Source: Paraburkholderia aromaticivorans
Lineage (GTDB): Bacteria > Pseudomonadota > Gammaproteobacteria > Burkholderiales > Burkholderiaceae
Direction: 5' to 3'
Assembly: GCF_012689525.1 (NCBI RefSeq)
Contig: NZ_CP051516.1
Location: 2,418,001-2,482,000, forward strand
Length of the DNA stretch: 64,000 nucleotides
Notes under the pieces: generated by a model
Seen by the model: the letters and a program-made list of their open reading frames with translations, nothing else
Databases searched by the model: none
What the model was told of the DNA's origin: nothing
In this document: piece after piece, positions 1 to 8,026 of the stretch
How positions within the stretch are numbered: the first letter of the stretch is position 1
Layout: every line of letters begins with the position of its first letter
Position numbers and translations under genes: made by a program

Positions 1-482
1 AGCAGCGTCGCGTACGTGCCGAGGAAAAAGCCGTTGGCCGGCACCACGCGCTCGCCACGCTCGCCCGCCAGCACGAACGATGCGTCGAGCGCCATCATCA
101 GCGCAGGATGGTCGTTGCCCGGATCGCCATGCGACAGGTCGCCGCCCAGCGTGCCGCGGTAGCGCACCTGCGGATCGGAAATCTGCCGCGCGCCTTCGAC
201 GATCAACGGACACTTCGTCTGCAACAGTTCCGACCAGATCAATTCGTTCTCGGTCGTCATCGCGCCGATGCGGAGCTCGCCGCCGGCCTCGCGAATGCCT
301 TTGAGTTCCACGAGCTTGCCGAGGTCGATCAGATGCGCGGGCTCGGCAAAACGCAGCTTCATCATGGGCAGCAAACTATGGCCGCCCGCCAGTAGCTTCG
401 CCTCATCGCCATATTCGGCGAGCAGCGCGATGGCTTCCGGCAAGCTGCCGGGAGCGTGATAGTCGAACGGACGAGGGATCAC
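1..482 (-). CDS. coxM: CO dehydrogenase medium (FAD) subunit, 3' end cut by window edge
   Basis: This is the N-terminal 160 residues of the FAD-binding subunit of a molybdenum hydroxylase. It passes electrons from the iron-sulfur subunit to FAD in an aerobic CO dehydrogenase or a close relative. The product starts VIPRPFDYHAPGSLPEA and carries both family FAD motifs: AGGHSLLPMMKLR near residue 32 and GTLGGDLSHGDPGNDHPA near residue 107. The GTG start is chosen because AAAGGAGG sits 5 nt upstream. An in-frame ATG lies 7 codons earlier but has no comparable ribosome site. The medium subunit is shared by xanthine and CO dehydrogenases, so the specific CO assignment rests on the neighbouring rcoM. 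The other cox subunits would lie beyond position 1. Confidence 0.82.
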   Translation of the reverse strand, partial: MIPRPFDYHAPGSLPEAIALLAEYGDEAKLLAGGHSLLPMMKLRFAEPAHLIDLGKLVELKGIREAGGELRIGAMTTENELIWSELLQTKCPLIVEGARQISDPQVRYRGTLGGDLSHGDPGNDHPALMMALDASFVLAGERGERVVPANGFFLGTYATL

Positions 483-842
483 ACTGGCCTCCTTTATTGT
501 CATGCGCCTGCCACCCGGAACGTCGCCGGCCCGTAATCAAGGATTTCACAATGCAATGCAGCAATTCAATGCGATTTCCCGAACGGTGGTTCGCGTGCGC
601 CAACTACCGGAAAACGACCATGAAAGCCGACATGGCCGGACGAATCGGGCGCGGCGTGTATTCACGAAATGAAGAGTACGATTCACGAGGCCATGCGGCA
701 TTTCAAGCCGCTTTCCTGAATGGCGGGTTTACCTGCGTGAACGGCCCGGAAATTTGCGCGAAAATCGGCGGGAGTGGTTAAGCAGGAAAATCAGGCAGGA
801 CGAATCGCATGAGAACGTGGACATCCCGTGAGGAGACCCGGC
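483..842. promoter_or_regulatory. Intergenic control region between coxM and rcoM, with RcoM-type direct repeats at 661-707
   Basis: This 360-nt region separates the divergent coxM and rcoM genes. It contains three direct TTnnnG elements on one face of the helix: TTCACG at 661-666, TTCACG at 682-687 and TTCAAG at 702-707, with 21- and 20-nt periods. The first two lie inside the exact 8-mer ATTCACGA (660-667 and 681-688). LytTR DNA-binding domains typically bind two or three such direct repeats about two helical turns apart, so this is the likely RcoM site. A short open frame crosses the region on the plus strand but has no family match and no good ribosome site. Confidence 0.6.
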
Positions 843-1646
843 ATGAAATTGTCTGAGCCCGCCGCCGTATCGGCGTCCGAGCGCCGATCAGAGACCTTCC
901 AGCACAAGCTGGAGCAGTTCAATCCGGGGATCGTCTGGCTGGACCCGCGCGGCTACGTCACGGCATTCAACGACGTCGCGCTGCAAATTCTCGGGCCGGC
1001 CGGCGAGCAATCGTTGGGCGTGTCACAAGACCGGCTATTCGGCATCGACGTGGTGCAGCTCCACCCCGAGAAAAGCCGCGACAAACTGCGCTTTCTGCTG
1101 CAGTCGAAAGACGCGGGCGGCTGCCCGGTCAAGTCGCCGCCGCCGGTGGCGATGATGATCAACATTCCGGACCGGATCCTGATGATCAAGGTGTCCAAAA
1201 TGGCCGGCGCCGACGGCGCCTGCGGCACCTGCATGATTTTTTACGACGTCACTGACCTGACCACCGAACCGTCCGGCCTGCAAACGGGCGGCGCCGCGCC
1301 GTCGCCGCGCCGTCTCTTCAAGATTCCCGTGTACCGCAAGAATCGCGTGATCCTGCTCGATCTGAAGGAGATCGTGCGTTTTCAAGGCGACGGCCACTAC
1401 ACGACCATCGTCACGAAGGACGACCGCTACCTCTCCAATCTCTCGCTCGCCGATCTCGAACTGCGCCTCGACAGCAGCATCTATCTACGCGTGCATCGCA
1501 GCCATATCGTGAGCCTGCAATATGCGGTCGAACTGGTCAAACTGGACGAGAGCGTCAATCTCGTCATGGACGACGCCGAACAGACTCAGGTGCCCGTCAG
1601 CCGTTCGCGAACCGCGCAGTTGAAGGAGTTGCTCGGCGTGGTTTGA
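843..1646 (+). CDS. rcoM: RcoM-type CO-sensing haem-PAS/LytTR transcriptional regulator
   Basis: This single-component regulator senses carbon monoxide through a b-type haem in an N-terminal PAS domain and activates aerobic CO-oxidation (cox) genes through a C-terminal LytTR domain. The 267-residue product has a PAS domain at about residues 20-140. It keeps the residues reported for RcoM haem chemistry: His74 in VQLHPEKS, Cys94 in GGCPVK and Met104 in PPPVAMMIN. The LytTR domain spans about residues 160-262 (RFQGDGHYTTIV, then YLRVHRSHIVSL). ATG 843 is preferred over an upstream GTG at 828 because GAGGAG lies 8 nt before it and it reproduces the literature numbering. It is divergent from coxM. 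Confidence 0.93.
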   Translation: MKLSEPAAVSASERRSETFQHKLEQFNPGIVWLDPRGYVTAFNDVALQILGPAGEQSLGVSQDRLFGIDVVQLHPEKSRDKLRFLLQSKDAGGCPVKSPPPVAMMINIPDRILMIKVSKMAGADGACGTCMIFYDVTDLTTEPSGLQTGGAAPSPRRLFKIPVYRKNRVILLDLKEIVRFQGDGHYTTIVTKDDRYLSNLSLADLELRLDSSIYLRVHRSHIVSLQYAVELVKLDESVNLVMDDAEQTQVPVSRSRTAQLKELLGVV

Positions 1647-1686
1647 AGGGAGCCCGACGGACGTCAGTGGGTCGGGGCGTACTGCT

Positions 1687-2016
1687 TCAGCGAAGCCACT
1701 TGCGTACATCCTTTTCCCATTCCGGATCGCCGCAGCCCTGCGGGTTTTCTGGTCCGAGCACGGTGATATAGCCTTTGCTCTTCATACACGATTCGTATGC
1801 GCGAACTTTCGTGCATTGCCCTGGGCCCGCGTTCCGCGACACGGCTTTGCATTGTTCGATCGTCCTGTCCATCGGACCGAAGTCCATATCGCTCGCCTGA
1901 TTGAGCATCGGCGCGTCCGCGCCCGATGCGGAGAACTCGACGGGACCGGTCTGTGCGCAGGCACTCAACGCACCGGCCAATACGGTAATGAAGAGAAGGT
2001 GAACACGCGCTTGCAT
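1687..2016 (-). CDS. Small secreted lipoprotein, function unknown
   Basis: The product is 109 residues with a hydrophobic signal ending in the lipobox LSAC (Cys at about residue 20), so it should be an envelope lipoprotein. The mature part holds four more cysteines (EQCKAV, GQCTKV, ESCMKS, QGCGDP), which could form two disulfides in the periplasm. The C-terminal half, from about residue 48, resembles no family I can name. It converges on rcoM with a 40-nt gap, and there is no sign that it belongs to the cox system. A plus-strand open frame over the same bases is a shadow. Confidence 0.7.
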   Translation of the reverse strand: MQARVHLLFITVLAGALSACAQTGPVEFSASGADAPMLNQASDMDFGPMDRTIEQCKAVSRNAGPGQCTKVRAYESCMKSKGYITVLGPENPQGCGDPEWEKDVRKWLR

Positions 2017-2236
2017 GGGCGACTCCTGTTTGGCAGAGGTTGCGAAATCATACGCCCACGTGGATGTCTATATCGTTGCCGTTACCTCGCATAGAAGCGT
2101 TGAGCCTGATTAACACGTTTCTACCCTGTACCCGGCCGTGTCATGATTGGGCTCTCCGACCGGCGGGTATCGACCCACGCTTTTTCAGCGCCGAATGCTC
2201 CTGGCTTTAACCTCAATCGAAACCTTCAACATCGAC

Positions 2237-2728
2237 ATGACCACGTCCACATCGAACGACGCCCCCGGCACCGCCCTGGCCCGCCTGCACGCGCTCGGCC
2301 TCGCCCTGCCGAACGTGCCCGCTCCGCGCGGCGCGTTCAAACCATTTTCACGCTCCGGCCAGTTGGTCTTCCTCTCCGGACAAATCTGCGAATGGGAAGG
2401 CGAAGTGCGATTCAGCGGCCCGGTCGGCGAGGTGCACGACCTTCAGGCCGGACAGCAAGCCGCGCAGATCTGCGCGCTGAACCTGCTGGCGGCATTGCAG
2501 CTCGCGCTGGATGGCGATCTGGATCGTGTGGTCTGCTGCCACCGCGTCGGCGGCTTCGTGTATGCGACGCCCGGTTATCCGGACGTGCCGAAAGTGATCA
2601 ACGGGGCGTCCGATCTTTTCTTCGAGGTGTTCGGCGAACGCGGCCGGCATGCGCGGACGGCGGTCGGCGTCGCCACCCTGCCCGCTGCGGCGTCCGTCGA
2701 GGTTGAAGCGATCTTCGAGGTTCGTTAA
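2237..2728 (+). CDS. RidA/YjgF/Rid-family protein
   Basis: This is a Rid-family protein of about 163 residues. Members are small trimeric enzymes that hydrolyse reactive enamines or imines, or act in catabolic pathways. Family features are the sequence SRSGQLVFLSGQIC near residues 38-51, HDLQAGQQAAQICALNLLAAL in the middle, the FVYATPGYPDVPKVINGAS segment, and RHARTAVGVATLPAAASVEVEAIF at the C-terminus, which has the Arg and Glu positions typical of active Rid proteins. It matches the longer subgroup with an N-terminal extension. ATG 2237 is used; an in-frame ATG at 2195 and a weaker start at 2147 are possible because no clear ribosome site is seen. Its end overlaps the convergent LysR remnant by 4 nt. 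Confidence 0.8.
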   Translation: MTTSTSNDAPGTALARLHALGLALPNVPAPRGAFKPFSRSGQLVFLSGQICEWEGEVRFSGPVGEVHDLQAGQQAAQICALNLLAALQLALDGDLDRVVCCHRVGGFVYATPGYPDVPKVINGASDLFFEVFGERGRHARTAVGVATLPAAASVEVEAIFEVR

Positions 2729-3204
2729 GGCGTCACCGTGCCGGCCGTCAGCGTGTGATCTTTGCCGGCCTGCGCTTCGGCCGCGAACATATCGACCAGC
2801 TCACGCGCGAACAGCGGCAACGCGTCGAAATCGCGCACGCAGACATGCAGCCTGCGCAACGCCCAACTATCGGTCAGCGCGCTCGCGGTGATGCGCATGG
2901 TCGGCACGAGCCGGCGCGCCACGGAGTCCGGGATCACGCCGATGCCGACGGTCGCCTCGATCATCCGGCACACCGCATCGAAATTACCCATCTCTGCGCG
3001 AAAGCGGAACGGCCGTCCGGCCTCGGCGGCGGCCCGTACTAGAAACGCGTGAATCGCGCTCCATTCCGACAAGCCGACGTAATCGAACGCGAGCGTCTCG
3101 GTGAACGCCACCGCTTCACGCCCTTCGAGCACGTGACCGGTCGGCACGATCAGCACGAGGCGATCGTCGCGGCAAGGCAGATAGTGCAGGTTTTCCGCAG
3201 GCGT
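2725..3204 (-). pseudogene. 5'-truncated LysR-family regulator remnant
   Basis: The frame encodes only the distal half of a LysR effector-binding domain: ENLHYLPCRDDRLVLIVPTG, then EMGNFDAVCRMIEATVGIGVIPDSVARRL, then a normal C-terminus. Reading upstream, the frame meets a stop at 3205-3207. There is no helix-turn-helix and no first half of the effector domain, so about 150 N-terminal residues are missing. A GTG at 3156 could start a 143-residue fragment, but this would not be a functional regulator. The break lies about 200 nt from a toxin-antitoxin pair, suggesting that insertion or deletion at that junction destroyed the gene. It may once have regulated the convergent RidA-like gene. Confidence 0.75.
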
Positions 3205-3351
3205 TCACTGCTTCTTCGAGTGTGGGCTGCGCCGGCACTTTGCCCGTGCACATGAATCGGCATAGGTTACGTTGCCGGGTTATCCCGTTACCACGGTTGC
3301 CTTAGTCCACGACGGTCGATAGAGCGACAATGACAGCGGGCGAATCGTGTC

Positions 3352-3397
3352 ATAACATTGCGTTGACGCTTCGCACCTCACGGTATAACATTGTTAT
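3352..3397 (+). promoter_or_regulatory. Toxin-antitoxin promoter with palindromic operator and upstream half-site
   Basis: A possible -35 TTGACG (3363-3368) and -10 TATAAC (3384-3389) are separated by 15 nt, a short spacer. The -10 is covered by the perfect inverted repeat ATAACA-T-TGTTAT (3385-3397). The 9-mer ATAACATTG also occurs at 3352-3360, 33 nt upstream, which is three helical turns. This layout fits cooperative autorepression by the MazE-like antitoxin encoded immediately downstream. Confidence 0.6.
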
Positions 3398-3406
3398 CAC
3401 GGTGAA

Positions 3407-3658
3407 ATGATGAAAACGACGATTCGCAGAATGGGTAACTCGCAGGGTGTGCTTATTCCAAAGCCTGTCCTTGCGCAGTTGGGATTGGAGAAGGAAGTGG
3501 AAATGGAAGTCGAAAATGACGCGATTGTGCTTCGACGTCCTCGGCAAAAAGCGCGCGAAGGATGGGCCGAAGCAAGCAAAGCTCTCGCTGAAAGCGGCGA
3601 CGACGCGCTGTTGATTGGCGACTTTGGAAATGCCGACGACGCGGAGCTTACATGGTAG
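3407..3658 (+). CDS. MazE/AbrB-type antitoxin
   Basis: The 83-residue product begins with an AbrB/MazE swapped-hairpin DNA-binding domain (IRRMGNSQGVLIPKPVLAQLGL at about residues 5-26, given here in outline). It continues with an acidic, probably unstructured tail that would wrap the toxin. It neutralises the ribonuclease encoded by the next gene, and the complex should repress its own promoter. A second ATG at codon 2 is an equally good start. The coding sequence is visibly less GC-rich than its neighbours, consistent with horizontal acquisition. The last 7 nt overlap the toxin start, giving translational coupling. Confidence 0.85.
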   Translation: MMKTTIRRMGNSQGVLIPKPVLAQLGLEKEVEMEVENDAIVLRRPRQKAREGWAEASKALAESGDDALLIGDFGNADDAELTW

Positions 3659-3972
3659 TACGAGGCGAAGTTTGGCTGGTCGCCCTTGATCCGACGCTGG
3701 GTAGCGAGATTCAAAAAACTCGGCCCTGCGTGGTGGTATCGCCACCAGAAATGCATGACCATCTGCGTACCGCGATCGTCGCGCCAATGACCTCGAAGGG
3801 ACGCCCTGCCCCGTATCGAATCCCTGTGACGTTCAAGCGAAAACAGGGGTTGATTCTGCTGGATCAGATTCGCTCGGTTGACAAACTGCGGTTGGTCAAG
3901 AAAGAAGGCGCAATTGCCGATAAAGCGATGTTGGACACCCTGCGAACCTTGCAGGAAGTGTTTGCGGAATAG
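3652..3972 (+). CDS. MazF/PemK-type mRNA interferase toxin
   Basis: The 106-residue product has the MazF/PemK fold signatures: RGEVWLVALDPTLGSEIQKTRPCVVVSP at the N-terminus, the AIVAPMTSKGRPAPYRIPV strand region, and GLILLDQIRSVDKLRL, which contains the conserved Asp-Gln and Ser-Val-Asp positions. Such toxins cleave RNA at short sequences as ribosome-independent endoribonucleases. The Arg in KTRPCVV is the usual catalytic Arg position. It overlaps the antitoxin by 7 nt and has normal length. About 75 nt separate it from the convergent batD-like gene. Confidence 0.88.
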   Translation: MVVRGEVWLVALDPTLGSEIQKTRPCVVVSPPEMHDHLRTAIVAPMTSKGRPAPYRIPVTFKRKQGLILLDQIRSVDKLRLVKKEGAIADKAMLDTLRTLQEVFAE

Positions 3973-4048
3973 GAAAAGCCATCTCGTAGCCAACCGTTGT
4001 CGTGGCATTGCGGAGGGTCTCATTGAAGCCAGGAAAGAGCGTTGCTGC

Positions 4049-5389
4049 CTAATATCGGTTCAGCGGTCCCGGCAAGCTGTCGTCCTTGCGCTTCGTCCTC
4101 GCCTGATCCGCACGCCGGCGCAGAACCGCGCCGATCTCTTTCCATCGGGGACCACTCCGCGCGTCGTCTCCCGCATAGTTCGACTCGACCGCGGCGATCA
4201 AACTCGCGGCATCCTGATCGCCAGTCGTATCGATGTTCTCGAAGCGCGCGGGACGACCGAAGTCGCCTGCTCTATCTATCCACGCATACAAGGCCGGAAT
4301 GGTCCGCCGCCACTCTCCTTTGCGGGCGGCCGTCGCGAGCTTGCGCCAGGCGAGCGCATCGCTGGCCAACCAGCGCTGCCACGCATGAGTCACCGCACGC
4401 TCGCCACGCCGAACGAAAGAGCCCGCACGCGCACGCAAGGCAATCAACAGAATCACGCCTAGCACGACGACACAACCGACTATGACCTGCCGCGCGTGAA
4501 TCACGACGATGCGATGCGGCATGCCTCCGCGCATGGCGTCGATGGGAATCTCGAACAGCGGTTTCTCCCGTACCGCGGCGGCCGAGAAACGCACCGCGGG
4601 CAGGACGATCTTCTCCTCGCGCCGCGTTGTGGTGTTCCACCATTCGATCGTCACGGGCGGCAGATTGTAGGTGCCGGTGCGCTCGGCGACATAACTCGCG
4701 CTGTCGGTTCGCTCACCGGCGACGAGTCCGGCGCGGTCCTCGACAATGTTGCGCGTCGCCGCGGGTTTCGCGTAGCGTTTGAGACCGGCCACGTCGCCGA
4801 GTATCGCGGGCGGAATCAGCATCGACTCGGTGCTCGCGGCGCGCTGCGTGATCGTGCGCGTGAGCGGCGCGCCGACGGCGAGATGCCCCGGCGTTGGTTC
4901 GATTTTCTGTTCGACGGTGAGTTTGGGCGCGGCGAAAAAGGTGGTCATGCCTTCGGCGCCTGGCGGTAAGGTCGCGACGAGTTTCAATGCGGGCGTCGTC
5001 ACCTGCGCGGGTCCTGTCATGCCGCCGGGATACACGGTAATGGTCAACGGCGCAATCTCGAACGTCTTGCCCGCCTGCGGCGCGATCCGATACGCGCGGC
5101 TCACGCCGAACCAGCGCGTGCCGTCGATATCTTCGGAGAGATTGGTTGCCTGCTCGTCGGGCAGATTCACGATCGCGCCGGGGATGTTGAACAACGGCCA
5201 GTTCGGCGCCTCGGTAAACCACGTGGTCGTCAGCACATCGACGACCAGTTTGACCTCGCTGCCCGCCACGACCGGGCCGGCGGGTTCGAGATGCGCGCGC
5301 GCCATGATGCGCGGTGCGGGATCGGCCATCGCGGATGCCGACGCGAACAAGGAAACCAGCAACGCAACGCCGAATAGAAATCGCTTCAT
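4049..5389 (-). CDS. batD: BatD-like membrane-anchored protein of the MoxR-vWA operon
   Basis: The 446-residue product has a signal peptide (cleaved after about ASAMA at residue 22) and a long periplasmic region of beta-sandwich character with the BatD-type opening ARAHLEPAGPVVAGSEVKLVVDV. One transmembrane helix lies at about residues 300-322, followed by a basic cytosolic tail. BatD proteins are thought to act with the Bat vWA proteins in envelope complex assembly or stress tolerance, but no reaction is established. It is the last gene of the six-gene operon and overlaps batBC by 4 nt (ATGA). GGGAGG lies 6 nt before its ATG. Confidence 0.78.
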   Translation of the reverse strand: MKRFLFGVALLVSLFASASAMADPAPRIMARAHLEPAGPVVAGSEVKLVVDVLTTTWFTEAPNWPLFNIPGAIVNLPDEQATNLSEDIDGTRWFGVSRAYRIAPQAGKTFEIAPLTITVYPGGMTGPAQVTTPALKLVATLPPGAEGMTTFFAAPKLTVEQKIEPTPGHLAVGAPLTRTITQRAASTESMLIPPAILGDVAGLKRYAKPAATRNIVEDRAGLVAGERTDSASYVAERTGTYNLPPVTIEWWNTTTRREEKIVLPAVRFSAAAVREKPLFEIPIDAMRGGMPHRIVVIHARQVIVGCVVVLGVILLIALRARAGSFVRRGERAVTHAWQRWLASDALAWRKLATAARKGEWRRTIPALYAWIDRAGDFGRPARFENIDTTGDQDAASLIAAVESNYAGDDARSGPRWKEIGAVLRRRADQARTKRKDDSLPGPLNRY

Positions 5390-6978
5390 GGCGCGCCTCC
5401 CGTCTTCGCTGCGGATTCCTGTTCAAAGCGCTGTTGCAGGAACACGGCGGGCGACGTGTTCAGGTTGCGCATCCATGCATCCTCGCTCGGCTGTGGCGCT
5501 GCTTCGATCACCGCGGTCGTGCCACGGCCCTTCTTCTTGTCGACCTGCACCTGGTCGGGCGGATCTTCCTCCGGGTCGGCCTCGTTCTGTTTGTCTCTCG
5601 CCATCAGCGTCTGCATGTACGCGCGATTGGCCGTCGCCTGCGCGAGCGAGGGTTGCAGTTTGAGCGCGTTGTCGTAGGCCTTGATCGCGCCCGCGTAATC
5701 GTCGAGATGCGCCAGCGTATTGCCGATATAGAAATACGACTGCGCCGTCTTGATCCGCGAGAACGTTTCGAGCGCACCGGCGTAATCTCCCGCCAGATAT
5801 TGCGCGCGCCCCTTCCACATCGGATCGTCGAAGCGTTCCGCGGCCGCCTTGTCGTTGCCGTGTTCGAGATTCCAGCGCCCTTGCTGGTCGTGTGTCGCGA
5901 ACAGGTCGAGCCATTGCCATTGCGCCGCTTGCGCTTGCCGCGGCAGCGCGCTGAACGCGAGCGAAAGCAGCACGACGGGCAGCCACTTGACGGTCCAGCC
6001 GCGCCGAAAACTCCACAGCGCGAGCAGCAGCAACGGCAACACGAGCCAGTAGCCGCTCTCCTTCCAGCGCGGCTCGACCTTGGTTTCCTCCGCTTGCGCG
6101 AGATAGGCCTGCGCGCGATGCTGGACCCACGATACATCGTCGTCATCCGCGCGCATGCTCGCGAGCGGGATGCCGGCATCGCGCGCGACAGTGCGGATCG
6201 CGTCGGCGTCGAACGTGCCCAGCAGCGGGTGGCCTTCGGCGTCCATCTGGATCATGCCGTCGGGACCGCGGATCGGGCCGCCGTGTTCCGTGCCGACCGC
6301 GAGCCAGAGCAGTTGATGCCGCAGCGCTTTCGCTTTTTGCACGAAGGCGTCCGCGTCATTTGCATCGAAGCCGTCGCTCATGAAGACGATCGTGCCCGCC
6401 GCCGGGTCGTTCGCCAGAAGCTTTTCGGCGACGTCGAGCCCGGCCGTCGCGTTCTTGCCGTCGCGCGGCATCAGCGCCGGCGAGAGCGCGGGCACGTAGA
6501 GTTCGAGCATCGCCGGGTCTTCGGTCGGCGGCACCACGAGGTGACCTGTCGATGCGAACACGACGAGCCCCGTTCGCGCGCCCTTGCGCGCTCTCGCGAG
6601 ATCGAGCACTTTCTGCTTCGCGCGTTCGAGGCGAGTCGGCGCGATGTCGGTGGCGTCCATCGAATGAGCGAGTTCGAGCACGACGACGAGCGGCGCCTTG
6701 TCCTGATTGAACGGCGGGCGTTCCTGCTGCCACGTCGGCCCCGCCACGGCAAGCGCGCCGATGCCGAGCAACAGCGCGAGCGTATGAACCGGCTGAATCA
6801 CGCGACGTTTCGCACCGCCGACGATCAGATGCTCCAGCAACTCCGGCGCGATCACACCACGCCAGCGCGCGCGCACGTCATTGCGACGCAGCCAGACGAA
6901 CGGCAGGCCGAACGCGGGAATCAGCAACAGCAGCCACACCGGCCGCAGGAAATGGAACGCGGTCAGATCAATTTCCAT
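5386..6978 (-). CDS. BatB-BatC fusion: vWA domain plus TPR repeats, degenerate MIDAS
   Basis: The 530-residue product has N-terminal membrane helices at about residues 12-30 and 62-80, a vWA domain at about 90-290, a further helix pair near 318-350, and tetratricopeptide repeats at about 375-470. This equals BatB fused to BatC. The metal-ion-dependent adhesion site, normally D-x-S-x-S, reads ELAHS (VVVLELAHSMDATD), so the Asp and first Ser are replaced. The downstream MSDGFDANDAD motif is kept. The C-terminus is Asp/Glu/Lys-rich and probably disordered. It overlaps batA by 11 nt and batD by 4 nt. It probably works as a scaffold in the complex remodelled by the MoxR ATPase. Confidence 0.82.
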   Translation of the reverse strand: MEIDLTAFHFLRPVWLLLLIPAFGLPFVWLRRNDVRARWRGVIAPELLEHLIVGGAKRRVIQPVHTLALLLGIGALAVAGPTWQQERPPFNQDKAPLVVVLELAHSMDATDIAPTRLERAKQKVLDLARARKGARTGLVVFASTGHLVVPPTEDPAMLELYVPALSPALMPRDGKNATAGLDVAEKLLANDPAAGTIVFMSDGFDANDADAFVQKAKALRHQLLWLAVGTEHGGPIRGPDGMIQMDAEGHPLLGTFDADAIRTVARDAGIPLASMRADDDDVSWVQHRAQAYLAQAEETKVEPRWKESGYWLVLPLLLLALWSFRRGWTVKWLPVVLLSLAFSALPRQAQAAQWQWLDLFATHDQQGRWNLEHGNDKAAAERFDDPMWKGRAQYLAGDYAGALETFSRIKTAQSYFYIGNTLAHLDDYAGAIKAYDNALKLQPSLAQATANRAYMQTLMARDKQNEADPEEDPPDQVQVDKKKGRGTTAVIEAAPQPSEDAWMRNLNTSPAVFLQQRFEQESAAKTGGAP

Positions 6979-8026
6979 GCTGAGCCTCGCTCACCGGCAC
7001 ACTCACCGGCACGCTTTCCATACGCTGCACGTCCCGCGCCCGCCGAGGTGCGCGCAACCACGCGATCAGCAAAGCCAGTACGTGATACAGCGCGAGAATG
7101 GACAAGCCCGCCGCGACCGGCACCCAGAAATAATCGCGCTGCGGCCGGTAGATTTCCCGTTTGATTTTTTCGGGTGTCAGTTTGTCGAGCGTCGTGTAGA
7201 CATCGGCCAGATCCTTTTCCTGACCCAATGCACGAAACGCCCGGCCGCCGGTGATGCTCGCTATACGCTTCAACGCATCGAGATCGACGCGGTCTTCGCC
7301 GGTCGTGTCCGGATCGCCGATGCCCACTGTGTGCACCACCAGCTTGTGCTGTTTCGCGATCTCCGCCGCCCGCTCCGGTGGGATCGCACTGCTGGTGTCG
7401 TTGCCGTCGGTGAGCAGGATCAGCACCTTCTCCTGCGCGTGCGAATCGCCCATCAGCTTGACCGTCAGCCCGATCGCGTCGCCGATCGCCGTACGCGGGC
7501 CCGCCATGCCGATCTGCATCTGCTCCAGCAGAATCCGCACGCTGTCGTGATCCAGCGTGAGCGGCGCCTGCGGATAGGCCGCGTCGCCGAACACCACGAG
7601 GCCGATGCGGTCACCCTTGCGCTTCGCCACAAAATCGGCCACCACGCGTTTGACGGCGCTTAGCCGGTCCATGCGCTCACCGGCCGGATCGACGAAGTCG
7701 CGCGTGGCCATCGATCCCGAAAGATCGATCGCCAGCATCAGGTCGCGTGCCGGTTCATCGCGCACGACCGGCGGCTCGACGAACACCGGTTTCGCCGCCC
7801 CGATCACGAGCAGCACCCACAGCACGGGCATCAGCAAACGCAGCAGCCAGTGCCGGCGCAGACGCACGCCGCCGGGCGCCGGCTTCTCGCCCGCGGCCTG
7901 CGCCATTTCGTGAAAGAAGGGCACGCGCACGGCCATGGCCGTGGTGCGATAAGCCGGTATCAGCCACCACACGAGTAGCGGCAGCGGCAGCAGCGCGAAC
8001 ACCCACGGAAAATCAAATTTCCACAT
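6968..8026 (-). CDS. batA: BatA-like membrane vWA protein
   Basis: The 352-residue product has an N-terminal membrane segment (FDFPWVFALLPLPLLVWWLIP), a second helix near residues 55-75, a vWA domain at about 85-290 and a C-terminal helix near 300-320. Unlike BatB it has an intact MIDAS, DLSGS in LMLAIDLSGSMATRDF, plus LILLTDGNDTSS. The domain should therefore bind a divalent cation and a protein partner. The start at 8026 (MWKFDF) is preferred to the upstream 8053 ATG because it matches the Bat family N-terminus and gives a 14-nt overlap with DUF4381 rather than a longer one. It lies in the moxR operon. Confidence 0.84.
   Translation of the reverse strand: MWKFDFPWVFALLPLPLLVWWLIPAYRTTAMAVRVPFFHEMAQAAGEKPAPGGVRLRRHWLLRLLMPVLWVLLVIGAAKPVFVEPPVVRDEPARDLMLAIDLSGSMATRDFVDPAGERMDRLSAVKRVVADFVAKRKGDRIGLVVFGDAAYPQAPLTLDHDSVRILLEQMQIGMAGPRTAIGDAIGLTVKLMGDSHAQEKVLILLTDGNDTSSAIPPERAAEIAKQHKLVVHTVGIGDPDTTGEDRVDLDALKRIASITGGRAFRALGQEKDLADVYTTLDKLTPEKIKREIYRPQRDYFWVPVAAGLSILALYHVLALLIAWLRAPRRARDVQRMESVPVSVPVSEAQHGN

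Noticed and set aside
497..781. Small plus-strand gene between coxM and rcoM
   Set aside because: There is no ribosome site or family similarity, and it covers the probable RcoM operator.
2725..3156. Functional short LysR-type protein
   Set aside because: It has no DNA-binding domain and only half of the effector domain, so it is treated as a remnant.
5314..7164. 616-codon open frame on the plus strand
   Set aside because: It is antisense to batBC and batD and has no recognisable domain.
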